A stretch of 64,000 bases of DNA, from NCBI RefSeq assembly GCF_004210375.1, contig NC_134834.1, positions 146,105,009 through 146,169,008 on the forward strand, read 5' to 3'. Positions 24,680 through 36,239 of this stretch are shown in pieces (position 1 is the first letter of the stretch; each line of letters begins with the position of its first letter). The notes below the pieces were generated by a model, which saw only the letters and a list, made by a program, of their open reading frames with translations, had not been told where the DNA came from and did not search any database. The position numbers and the translations under genes were made by a program. Origin of the DNA: Tachypleus tridentatus (Eukaryota > Arthropoda > Merostomata > Xiphosura > Limulidae).

Positions 24680-25259
24680 ATCAAGACGTCTTCCTACAGA
24701 TATTGGCCATAGTTTCGAGAACTCTTTGCCATATCAAGAAGCCATTACACACAACAGGCTCTACAAGTATCATGGTGGTATTTTATTCAGTTGTGCTGAG
24801 ATTCTTTGCTAAAAGGCGAGAATTTGTGCCGCTGGAAATTGATGTCTGACAGTACAAAATGTAGAACAAAGTGACTTGTAAGGAGCTCCAAACGTTACAT
24901 GGTGGAACAACTGACTGCCGGGTTTGTTTAAAGTTAAGAATATCTCCACAATGCAGTACATTTCGTGGTCAGGGGCTGAAAAGACGAGTAGATCATCAAC
25001 GAGAAACGAACATCATGTAGTAGGATAAGTCCAGATTCTTTCTATTCTGTAGATATGATGTAGTACAGCATGGATAAACCTCCTGATGCATTAGATCCAA
25101 TTCTTGCTGCAGGTGGTAGTATAATGGTGTGAGGCCAGTTTCTTGTCACATTCTGAGTCCATTAGTCACCTCAATTGAAGACACCTACCTGAGCAGGTTA
25201 GTCAACCAGATTTCCTCCGCTATATTTGATGGATAACCTAACGGTAATAGTCTCCTTCA
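24680..25259 (+). pseudogene. Decayed Tc1-like transposase fragment
   Basis: Plus-strand pieces include SRFFLFCR-like catalytic-region residues near 25030 and ILAAGGSIMVWGQF at about 25097-25140, the GG-S-x-MVWG motif of Tc1 transposases. It is cut on its right side by a SINE. Confidence 0.6.
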
Positions 25260-25536
25260 GGGTCCGCCATTGCTAGGTGGTTAAGGTGCTCGACTCGTAA
25301 TCTAAGAGTCACAGGTATGAATCACCGTCACACCAAACATGGTCGCCCTTTCAGCCGTGAAGACTTTATAATGTGATGGTCCATCCCAGTATTCGTGAAT
25401 AAAACAATAGCTCCAGATGTGGCTGTGGGTGGTGTTGACCAGATGCCTTTCTTCTGGTCTTGCAATGCCAAATTAGTGGCAGCTAGCGCAGACAGTCTCT
25501 TGTAGATTTGTGTTCAAAAACAAACAAACAAACAAA
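25260..25536 (+). mobile_element. SINE-A, complete, cuts a Tc1 relic
   Basis: Head CCATTGCTAGGTGGTTAAGG; ends (CAAA)n. Confidence 0.88.
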
Positions 25537-26140
25537 ATGCAAGCCTTATTCAGAAGGATTATCACTCTATTCATTGTGCTGAAATATTCCAGAATCGTTT
25601 CTTAGAGCTAGATGCTGGCTTGATTCGGGGTTAACTTTTTTAGCATTAAAATTAATCATGCTGAGAATGGTATGTTAAATACTTGGGCAAATGTTTTTAA
25701 AAATGCCTATCTCGTAGAATCAGTGTAGTTGAGAATCTGTGACCTTATCAAAACAAAGGAGGACACATTATTTATTAAGGGGAGGAGAAGCTATCAATAC
25801 AAAAAGGTCATTAGGTGTATTTAAATGTAGTGTCTTTACAAAAAATTCCGGAATCATAACATTTCCTTATAATTTCAATTATTGAAAGTCAACAGTGTAA
25901 TAATAACATATTAACACTAAGTGAAAAATGAGTAGCCTGTATTAACTAATTATGTTTGTAAAATTATCTAAATACAAGATCAGAAAAAATATATATATGT
26001 GAAGCTTTAAAAATAGAATATTGTACATGGAATTGAAATAAATTTCTTCTTCTCTGAATATCTATTGTCCAAGGTTATTTTTTTGTTGTAACGTATGTTT
26101 TACAGAGAAAATATTGTTGTATAATGGAACACATTATGTT

Positions 26141-26262
26141 AAAAAGAATTGCGATCTTTTCCATTGGCAGTTAAAGTGATATGACCTTATTTGTTACTCG
26201 AATGACTAACAAATAAGGTCATATCACTTTAACTGCAAATGGAAAAGATCGCAATTCTTTTT
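26141..26262. repeat. Near-perfect palindrome, 56-bp arms, 10-bp loop
   Basis: Left arm 26141-26196 and right arm 26207-26262 pair at 55 of 56 positions (one G/T difference near CCATTGGCAG). The loop is CTCGAATGAC. The motif TTGTTACT-C/G-GAATGACTAACA spans the loop and recurs directly after the right arm at 26263-26283. Confidence 0.92.
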
Positions 26263-26494
26263 TTGTTACTGGAATGACTAACAGAGTGACGTGGATAATG
26301 CATGTGTTCTGCGAAAAGTATATACTATTGTATTACGTATAAACATATGTTTTATTGCTCAGTCTTGTTGAGAATTTCTTGTGAATTCCACAGGCCTGCT
26401 TTCTTATGTACTCTATTGTTGTTAACAATGATGTGTGTTGTCATCTAATAATGATTACTGCTTTCTTTGTTGTAACTTCGTGTTGTGTTTTCAG

Positions 26495-26667
26495 CTCAGC
26501 CAGACCCGGAAAATTCAGATTTGATTCTGCATAACATATCCTGGCGATCTTCTAGGTGTTGCGGTTGTTACACTTACTTCTTAAGATCACTAGTTCATCT
26601 GAAAATATTACAACACAAACGAATAGTTAATAACTACAGTGGTATAGCTAAATTTCTATTGAAATGA
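26495..26667 (+). other. Candidate plus-strand exon
   Basis: Preceded by an excellent acceptor (CGTGTTGTGTTTTCAG). The frame reads QPDPENSDLILHNISW and is open to a stop at 26667; a possible donor (TCTAG|GTGTTG) lies at 26555. The first 60 nt look coding, the rest less so. I found no partner exon. Confidence 0.25.
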
Positions 26668-29232
26668 ATAAGTTGCATGGTGAAATGTAAGTAGATAGTG
26701 ATAATTTCATTGGCATTTAAATTAACTGTTAAAAACACACGCAGTGAATCGGAACAGTGTCTAATCACTAATTCACCAAGTAGGCGGCGTATTTAATCAA
26801 ACAACTGTTTATTACTTCTAATTTCATTTTCTTCTAAAACGAAATATTTTTACGGTGGTCGTTTTTACGTGATTTCATTCACAATATGCAAATATATCAG
26901 AACATTACCAATAAATGCATTCTGCTGAATTCAGAATTTTCTTTGTATTCCACAACTACTGAACATATTCAGAAAGAATAAGAACGTCCATTATAAAAAG
27001 ACTGTCCTTATTAATATTAAGCATCATTACAATGAGAGTTGTAACAACTAGAGGCATTAATGGCTATCTTATTAAACAGACTTGAAATGTAAAATAAAAA
27101 GGAAAATTTCCAAGCTTAGTTTAGGAACAAAGGAAGGAGGGGAGGTACCAGCGAAGAATTTACTGAAGATATGGGAAAGGTTCCAAGTTCATTGTTAAAC
27201 GATTAACTCATGAATTGCTCTAGTAGACGAAGGTACGTAAAATAGGCTAAAGCATATTTGGTGTACATCTGTAAAGGAAGCTGTTTGCTTGTTGGTGGAA
27301 TTATAATAAAAATCACCATCCAGCAATTAAATTATGGGAGACAACAACTCCCTCTGATATAATTCTAGAACTTGAAGTATTAATTAATCAACTGGTTACT
27401 CCAACAAAAAGATAAACCACAGAATAAATATTTCAATTGTAAATTGAAGGAGTATACTACCAAGGAATACATACAAAAACGTTTAATTAGAGAACTGGTT
27501 AATAAGAAAGGAGAAGAAAAATTACAGGACAGAAGAAGTTTCTATGGTAACAATAGTAAGGCTATAAAAATAAAAATGACGTTATATATATACATCATCT
27601 CAGAAACTAATAACATCCAAGTTATTACCTACACAGGAAAACTTCCAAAATTACATGATTCCACAAATCTGTAGTATGAGATAAAATTATAAGATAAGAT
27701 TACATCGTATATCAGCACAGAAGTTGACGTCACACAATAATTCGATACCAGTGCTTTGGCACAGCTAAGATAGCCAATTGTATAACTTTATGCTTAATTG
27801 CAAACAAATAATGTTATAGAAGAAAAACAAATATGACGTCATATTTACGTACAGAAGGTAATAGCAACGAAACTGACACATTACAGCAACATCACTTCGA
27901 AAAAAAGTCTAGATAATTTCATATATTACTAAAATAAAATAAATACAAATATGACGCTCATAGTGACGGATAGCTAGTCACCATATTCACAGTTCCTTTT
28001 AATCCACAATTCTATAGTGTTAAGAAAACAAAGTTTAACTTTGAGGCAACTGAACACGAGGCATAGACACTCGGGTCCGTGGTCGGACATATTAATCGTT
28101 AGGTCACGCCATATCAGTTTGTCTAGGCCCTTTTATTTTCTATTATATACATTTATATTTATCATTCAGTAGCGAAAAGAGTACTTTAACAGGAAATTTT
28201 ATTTTGCATTAAAATATAAATTCGAAAAAAAAAGTGTTTGTTTGTTTTAGAACCCCAGATTTTAGTATTATGAGTCAGGAAACTTAATGCTGTATCACTG
28301 TAACACATACGAAAAATAATTTGCTTTGAAACAGTGTGAAATAGTATTTCTTTACTACCCATGAATATAAATATTCACATTTTTTGGCAAACAATCTCCA
28401 CTAGAGGAAGCATTAACTATCCTTCAAGGTAAGGGTAATATTCTTTTTTATCTCTTATTTCGATAAATTAACGACAGTCGAGCGATTGTGATGACACATG
28501 GGTAAAGGGTGAGTTGGATTGTACTTTATTTATTACAAAAACTAAGATGTTTAAAGACTTAGACAACTAAAAGTCAAAGTGCAATTCACGGAAAATTACT
28601 CAACCTTTACAAAGAAGGCTAGGCCTACTGTTTAGGCCTACACTGATTCGCGTCTTGACGTTTAGTAATTTGTAAAAGTGACAAGTAAACTAATGCAACG
28701 TCTCAACGCTGCATGCTATTTAAATTATTTAACTATGTACATATAACAGATTTTTTATTCACATAAATGTTTCTTACGTCTACTATTTTTGGACAGTATT
28801 AAATGCGTAATTCAGGATTTTTTTAACAAATATAACTTATTGCATGAAGTATTATACATTTATGCTTCTTGTAAGTTGATATTTTATATATATCAGTAAT
28901 TGAAACTAATCCAACAAATTTAAAATGATGAAATACCACAATAAATATTGCAATCTAGTTCAAAAGAAAGTCGTGTTGCAATGATTATTTTCAGTTTTTG
29001 GAATATTATTAAGATTGATATATATTACTTTGATGCGAAATTTCTCTGAATATCACAGCAAAAGACATAATACTGCTTTATACTTGTTAGTGTTTGAAAT
29101 ACCGATTGTGATTTTGTTTAGAGCTTCCTTACATTTTTGTATTCTTTCTGTGCAAACAGGTACAGTCCTAGCGGTGGGAGTGCCCTAAACGCTATGATAT
29201 TTTAAACATTGTATATCATTTGTCACTTAGTA

Positions 29233-29490
29233 TTTGGTTTTGAATTTTGCGCAAAGTTATACGAGGGAAATCTGTGCTAGCCATCCCTAATTTAGCAGTG
29301 TAAGACTACAGGGAAGGCAGGTTGTCATTATCGCGCACCGCCAAGTCTTCGGCTACTGTTTTACTAATGAATAGTGGGATTGACTTCACATTATAACTCT
29401 CCCACGACTGAAAAGACGAGCATGTTTGGTGTGACGGGGATTCGAACTCGCAACTCTCAGATGCGCCTTAACCATGTGGCCATGCGAGCC
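29233..29490 (-). mobile_element. SINE-A, near complete
   Basis: The anticodon arm is shortened (CTCTCAGATGCGCCTTAACC). Confidence 0.87.
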
Positions 29491-29897
29491 TATGTCATTT
29501 AGTGAAATAACGCGACAGACATAGGTAAGAATTTTCAGCCGAATTTAACATGCCATAACTTTTTTTTTTTTGGTGATTTTAACCAGGATTCTGCGACCTC
29601 TTGATGACCTTAAGGGTTGTGTAAAAGTATCCTTTCTTCCCCTGCTGACCTCGTCTCTCTGTATATAGATTCAAAGATTCTGTCGATATGCATAAGAACA
29701 GTTCGTGTTTTTCTGGGTATCTGTAAATATTGTTGGCAGTAATAGTGTTATTTGGATACCGCGATTGAAATAATTTAAAATTGGATGAGTGAAATTATTC
29801 TGTTCTATAAAAAAGTGAAATTAACATATTAAGTATTTGAAATACTTTATTGGAATGGATAAACTGTATTTTATATCAGTGGTCATACGAGACGTAT

Positions 29898-30103
29898 CGA
29901 TGGCCAGGTGTGGTCTAATGGTTAGGGGGCACTCGACTCACAATCTGAGGGTTGCAGATTCTAATTCCCGTCCCACCAAACATGTTAGCCTTTTCTGCTG
30001 TGGAAGCGTTTAATATGACGGTCATTCCCACTATTCGTTAGTGAAAGAGTAGCTCAAGAGTTGGCGGTGGGTGATATTGACCGGCTGTCTTCTCTCTAGT
30101 ACA
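29898..30103 (+). mobile_element. SINE-A, 3' truncated
   Basis: Head GGCCAGGTGTGGTCTAATGG; stops within TCTCTCTAGT. Confidence 0.85.
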
Positions 30104-30219
30104 GGGTTATTAGGCACCTCTTCAGAGATGATTATTCTTTTTTCTGTTTTTGTCTCAGACCAAGACGTTTCGAGAACCTCATTATTTCCTAACAGTCTAA
30201 AAATAAAACAATAAAAACG

Positions 30220-30320
30220 TCGCTCCCTGGTGGGACAGCGGTAAATCTTCGTATTTACAACGCTAAAATCTGGGGTTTGATTCCTTTCAGTGGATTTTCT
30301 GATGTTTATTTTTTAGCTAA
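30220..30320 (+). mobile_element. SINE-B, 3' truncated
   Basis: CTGGTGGGACAGCGGTAAAT and GGGGTTTGATTCC. Confidence 0.75.
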
Positions 30321-30454
30321 ACATTCCAAGTAATTCTTAAAATGCTTTGTTTGAATTTCGCGCAAAGACAGTCATCTCTATAGTGTCGAATTGTTTAGAC
30401 TTGGAACTGGATATGGCGTATCTGGTATGGTTGACAAAATAAAACGTATTCTTT

Positions 30455-30971
30455 AATCGTCGATAGTATAGCGGTGGGTATCCATGCGGGAGAGTTGGGT
30501 TAGATTCAGGAGCGTAGATTTTTTACACCCGATGGGGGAGATGATTTTTGCAACCACTTACGTGGACAGTTCAATTTGCAAATTGGTAATCTCTGATTAC
30601 GTGAACCTGAAACCTGTAAACATGCAGTCACAGAGTAATCTTGTTGCCACGATGCTTGCATATATACTTAGGCCTACTGACTGATACTTACGAACTATCG
30701 CTTAGATCGAAAAGCTTAGAAACACGCCTATATTAAAGATGTACATTTCGGCTACTGAAAAAGCCTACATCTAGGCCTAATCATGTAATTCGATTGGTAA
30801 GAACACGAGAAGCACAAGAAAAAACACAATTTGTAGGCCTGTGTTGCAATAAAACAATTCAGCAGACCAAACTGTAGGGGGGATGATTGTATGCACCTAA
30901 AATGAAGGGGGGATGCATACCCTTCATTCCCCCCAGGATCTACGCCCCTGGTTAGAATCCCCACCGAGTAG
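30455..30971 (+). pseudogene. tRNA-Asp pseudogene split by the hAT MITE
   Basis: The left part (30455-30506) reads TCGATAGTATAGCGGTGGGTA, close to the 5' half of arthropod tRNA-Asp, but the anticodon region is deleted down to TCCATGCGGGAG. The T-arm is interrupted at GGTTAGA and resumes at 30951 (GTTAGAATCCCCACCGAG). Confidence 0.6.
30507..30950. mobile_element. hAT-type MITE
   Basis: Ends CAGGAGCGTAGAT and, inverted, CAGGGGCGTAGAT. Flanks GTTAGATT (30499-30506) and GTTAGAAT (30951-30958) form an 8-bp target duplication with one mismatch, as expected for hAT. 444 bp. Short open frames inside are incidental. Confidence 0.75.
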
Positions 30972-31249
30972 GAAATTATTTAAATTTGGGGGTGGAGGTG
31001 GGAAAGCAAGTTACTTTAGCTGTCTGACGGACAACAACCAAAGAGTTTCCCCAGAAACCGTATTAAATCTTTACACACCATACATAATACCAGTCGTAGA
31101 TTGTACCCGTATAAGATGGATAAGTATATAAAAAACACATTACAACAAATATAGAACTATATTTTAACGAAAGCATATAGAGTCCCACGAACAACGAACA
31201 AATTCTATAAGAAAAATATCAATAAATGTGAACTGATGAACAAACTACA

Positions 31250-31375
31250 GAGTTGAAACTTGGTAGAATGACGGCAACTGCCTATTGTGGAGACGTAAGT
31301 GTAGAGGACAACATTTTGAAAGTCTTCCACCTTTCGTCTTCAAGTTTCATCATCAACGTTCTGCCTAAACAATGT
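31250..31375. repeat. Dispersed repeat, unclassified
   Basis: GGTAGAATGACGGCAACTGC through TCCACCTTTCGTCTTCAAG resembles sequences commonly repeated in arthropod genomes; the open frame here is incidental. Confidence 0.45.
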
Positions 31376-32207
31376 ATCAAAGAAAAACTACAGAGTTACA
31401 TAATACATGGTGAACCAAGTCATAAGTATCTCTCCTCTCTAAACATCATAAATAAGAATCATACAGGTCAAACAGTGCTGAGCTAACTGAATCCTAGACA
31501 CAAACGTAACTTTATTTTAAAAGGGCTTTGTATGTAAAAATAAAATTACGTGTTTGTGTGTATGATTGCTATGTGGAACTGTATTGTGAACACGGACCAA
31601 TAATGCAAGAAAAGGGTATGTTAATTAAAACTGCTGACATTGTACAGACTTATACTGCGAGTAATACAACAATAACGTAATAAGGGTAATTACCTATGGT
31701 TCAGTTACTGTGCAAACAAAATAACAATTACAGAGAAGGAGGAAGAGGTATAACTGTACCCGATCCTCCTCGGTCCAAAACATGATCCGAATCCCGTTGA
31801 AGAAGAGATTTGTTTGCGTGCATTTTTAACAGATGTAATGAAGATAATCTTACTGAATCGATCATCCTCTAATTATTAGATTACCTATAGTTTATCCATT
31901 GGAACATAGATTTTTATTATTGAGATGTAGGTTTTACTCATTATTGTATCTCCGTGATAATATTAGACCTTTACAGCAGGATTTCTAGCTAGACCTTGTA
32001 TCATTTTTGTAGGGAAGTTGGTTTGTATAATATTGCAAATTTGATCACATGATAAAGTCTGTTCAGTTTAACTTCTTGTTTGCGTGTTATTGTATAGAAG
32101 TAATTATTACACTCCTGCCTTTCAGTAATTTAGATTACTAGAAAACGTGGTACGTGTGGTACAAATACTTAGAATAGGGAAGTGAGAAAACTTAATGTAG
32201 CGGCTAA

Positions 32208-32476
32208 GTTTGTTTGTTTGTTTTAATTTCGCGAAAAGCTACTCGAGGGCTATCTGCGCTAGCAGTTCCTAATTTAGCAGTGTAAGAGAAGGCAGCTAGT
32301 CATCATCACCCACCGTCAACTCTTGGGCTACTATTTTATCAACGAATAGTGGGATTGACTGTCACATTATAACACCCCCACGGCTGAAAGGCTGAGCATG
32401 TTTGGTGGGATAGGGATTCGAATCTACGACCCTCGGATTACGAGTCGAGTGCCTTAACCACCTGGCCATGCCGGGT
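32208..32476 (-). mobile_element. SINE-A, complete
   Basis: Loses a few bases at GTGTAAGAGAAGGCAG; head ACCTGGCCATGCCGGGTC. Confidence 0.9.
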
Positions 32477-32605
32477 CATAATTATTAATATTCGAGAAAC
32501 CTTCTTTAGTTCTTGCACAGAATGTTGACAACACTGCGGGCGTTTTTATTCAATACATCTTCTGTGAACCTCAGTAGTAATTCTACTTCTGTATATTTTT
32601 CTTTT

Positions 32606-32651
32606 CGGATTGCAAGTCGAACACCTTAACACACTTGGCCATGCCGGGCCT
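32606..32651 (-). mobile_element. SINE-A, head fragment
   Basis: GGATTGCAAGTCGAACACCT to TTGGCCATGCCGGGCC only. Confidence 0.75.
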
Positions 32652-32775
32652 GTTTGTTTGGAATTAAGTACAAAGCTTCACAATTAGCGGTAGGTGCTCT
32701 TCTCACCACGGGTATCGAAACTCGATTTCTGGCGGAATGAGTCCGCAGACATACCGCTGTGACACTGGAGGGTTA
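32652..32775 (-). mobile_element. SINE-B
   Basis: GGAATTAAGTACAAAGCTTC, CGGGTATCGAAACTCG, CAGACATACCGCTGTGACAC. Confidence 0.82.
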
Positions 32776-33382
32776 TGTTACTGTCACAAAAATGTAAATA
32801 CATTACATTTAAGTACATGTAATGACCACTATTATTGAAGAGCATGTAGACAGGCAGTGAATATTGTAGCTTTCAGTTGGTTTATTGTTGACAGAAAAAC
32901 ACTAAATCAGACCATTATCAAGTTTTAGGGGCATATCCCATCAAATTTTAGCATGGTCAGTTGTGAGATAACCATCTTGGAAGAAAATATTGCCGTTAAG
33001 ATATACAATAAACACATTGAGGTTACTCTAAATAAACTATGTGTTAAAGGCAGGCTCGCTAATTTAATCGGCTTTTCTTTGTATGGAGAGAAAGGTTAAG
33101 TTATCAAAACCATGCCGAGGAAACTGTCCTACACCAATCATATCTTCACTTGCACTGTGAGTATCATATGACTTGAGGCTCATGTCTCACGAGATTTACT
33201 TCATACTGTACCATCTCAAACCTACAGAATATGATGAATATGGATTCAGTCAATCAAATCATTTTCTGTCAGTCTTTGATGGTCCGTTATAGTCTTACCA
33301 GACATCGATGTGATCACACTTTCCTTCTGTAATCCAATATCACTAGTTTACCTAGTGGTCAGAGATCGTAGTAAGACATCTG

Positions 33383-33680
33383 GTGCAACTCTATACACCT
33401 GAAATGAGTGAAGATATTCCTGCTGTTGACCAGATCTGGCACCACTGTCATCTAAAATTATTCATTATATTTTTCATTCACCATTTTGTCCTTTCTGTTA
33501 CCAGAAACCAGAGGTTCTCAGCACAAGTCAATGAAACGCATCTGAAACCATGGTTCTGTAGACTTCTGCAATCATATGAATTAACACGTACTCTAGCTAA
33601 TTTTGCGGAACTCTTTTTGATGTGGGATAGAGTCCTTAATGCAGTGGTCAAAATCTATGGAAGAACTTCTTGGTAGCTTT
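33383..33680 (+). pseudogene. Possible mariner-type transposase relic
   Basis: One frame reads PDLAPLSSKI near 33432, recalling the SPDLAPSDYHLF motif of mariner transposases. Neighbouring sequence is too decayed to confirm. Confidence 0.25.
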
Positions 33681-34126
33681 CATGTACTAATGTTCAACTT
33701 TAAATGTGCTTTAATGGCAGTTATTTTGTGGCCTCACTGTGGCTCTGTAGACTTCTGTAGTTAGTAAAACGTGTGCAAACTTAAAAAGAACATTGTTTTT
33801 CAGCAATGATTTTTTTCCCAGTTTTATTGCTAATATCTTCATTGTACTAGGATTTTCTTATTTTGGATACACCAAGTTTATTTGTCCTAGTCATCTCTGG
33901 TTTTTGGAGTGATAGAGTAGAGAAAAAGTAACTAGACATTTACACTCATCACCATTTTTTTGAATATTGTAGTCAGATGGTGAGGTTTGTCTCTCACTTT
34001 TATAACACACCCACGACCTCAAAATAGGGAACACAATATTGTGGTATAGGGTCGCAAACCATGGACCCTTAAACTCATAGTCTGGTATTTTTAATACTAG
34101 ACTACGCACATATTAAGATATAATAA

Positions 34127-34185
34127 GAGAAATTCGAACTTGCGACCCTCAAATTGCGAGTAGAGCGCCCTAACTACCTTAAGAT
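34127..34185 (-). mobile_element. SINE-A, head fragment
   Basis: TTCGAACTTGCGACCCTCAA, then GAGTAGAGCGCCCTAACTAC. Confidence 0.65.
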
Positions 34186-34347
34186 TTTTCTATATCGGGG
34201 ATTTAGAACTTTCCAGATGAAAATGTTCCTTGTAATTAATTACATTTGGGACACTTGTAACTTCCAGAAAGAGATCTAAAACGTGTTGTAACCTTGCTGT
34301 GTTAGGAAAATAACTGCTTATTTAAACAAGTTAATTTGTTTTGTTTC

Positions 34348-34555
34348 TTTTTTTGTTTTGAATTTCGCGCAAAGCTACATGAGGTCTATCTGAGTTGACT
34401 GTCTCTAATTTAGCAGTGATAAACTAGAGGGAAGGCAGCTAGTCATCACAACCCATCGCTAACTTTTGGACTGCTTTTTTATTAATGGATTGTAGGATTG
34501 ACTTGGATCTGCAGATAATGAGTCAATCGTCTAACGATCTGACTATGCAAGGGTC
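34348..34555 (-). mobile_element. SINE-A, internal deletion
   Basis: The B-box region is missing between GGATTGACTTGGATC and the head GACTATGCAAGGGTCC. Confidence 0.8.
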
Positions 34556-36239
34556 CCTTCTCTATGACTTAAGTAAAACTGTTTGTTTAGTACTAGGCAT
34601 TTTCTGTTTTATTTAGTGCAAGTGTGTTTAATTTTAAAAATAGAATGTTGTTCAAATAAGTAGCTTAGCTCCTTTTATCTTAGTTCTGGATCATCCATCT
34701 ATGGCATCACGCAATCCTTCTCGTGTGGAATATTTTTGTAAAGTTGAATACACAATGTTCAAGGTCAACAGTGATCTTTTTCACTGGTTGGCAAGGTAAT
34801 ACCTTGAGAACAGAACTTCAAATACATCTGGATTGGAATGACCAATAGTGACATAGGTTAGGTTACGTGTTCTGGGAAGAACAGTATTGTAGAAATATGT
34901 ATATGATGTTATGTTTTAATTGTCTGGAACAGATCTTCTAGTTCTGTAGAGGTATTTAAAATTTCAGGAAAGGTTCACTACTACATTATCGTCATTTTAA
35001 TCATGTTTTGTGTATTGGATAAACATAGTTTCCCTCTGTTTTTAGTCTCTTTCTTGATTAGATTTAATGGAAATCAACTGAATTCAGATTTACTAATATA
35101 AATAATTTTCGTGTTGAATATTTTGGAATTCTGTGGATCGTATCCATTCGTTCAAAAGGAAATCATTGAACCTGTAAATACCACAGTCGTAATTTTAATT
35201 CATGTGAGATAGATATCTTGGGTTAGAATTACAAACAGTATTTTCTTTTCAAGTTACAGTTGAAATGCGATAACCGACGGAGCATTACTGTGGATATTTT
35301 TTGGAAATTCCTCTTTAATTTGTTCACTACAATGTCAGAACCAGAAGCGTGAAAACATAGTATTTCAGAACTCTTGTTTCTTACAAGTCATTGCCCAAGA
35401 GTTTTTCATTCAGTACCGCAACTCGTCACTTGGGATGGACAAAGAGAGGAAAGCATTCTTTGAAATTATCCATACGTTTAGTATGATACTTTAAAACTCG
35501 TGTTTAGAATACCCCAAATTGGCAAATCATTAGAAGCTATTAGGCCTAAAATTTGTAATAAACTCACTTACACTGCACATTATGCTTTCTAAATGTCTTT
35601 TAACTTGGTCATTATAGACGCAGAATCAGAGGCTTATTATTTTGTTTGTGTTTTAATTTAATTCAAGAGATAAATGGAACCATGTGTCAGGTAAAAGGTT
35701 TCTGTATAAACATTTTTTTTCGGCAAATACCTTTAGTAATTGTCGAACATTTTCACTTACACGAAGCGGGTTTGTATTACAAAAAAAAAAAAAGAAGCAA
35801 ACTGATTGGCTATTGCTGCATGTTTCGTCAATATATCATCTATTGGTAACTTGGAAAATACAGTTGGTTATTAGTTTTACTCGGATTATGGTTCTGCTAA
35901 CAGATTTTTAATTTTTGAAAACCGTTGTTGTCATGTTACGTTTTCATGGTATATTAGGCTTTGATGTGACCATCAAATGTTTTGGTACCACTACGGGATT
36001 GAACTAAATGTTTAGTATTTTTTTCTCACTTTTGAAAGTATTAACAATTTTCTAGTTAATGAAATATGTAGAGTAATCATGTAGCTACTTAAACATGCGC
36101 ATTTTTTACCTTTTTGTATAAACATAATATTATTCTAGTTTATCAGTTATTCTGAGTATGTTGATTGTTACGTAATTTGTGGTCAAGAATTTTTTTAAGT
36201 TGATTTTGTCCTAACCATCTTTCTTCATCTTTTGTCATC
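34556..36239. other. Intergenic, no gene seen
   Basis: Unique AT-rich sequence; the frames at 35646-35911 overlap each other in two phases and cross a poly-A run, so they look fortuitous. Confidence 0.5.

Larger units (their letters stand above)
25537..29232. other. Intergenic, apart from the palindrome and one candidate exon
   Basis: Mostly AT-rich unique sequence; a decayed tRNA-like patch near 28040-28110. Confidence 0.5.

Noticed and set aside
30484..31131. Three overlapping open frames
   Set aside because: They lie inside or across the hAT MITE and tRNA-Asp pseudogene.
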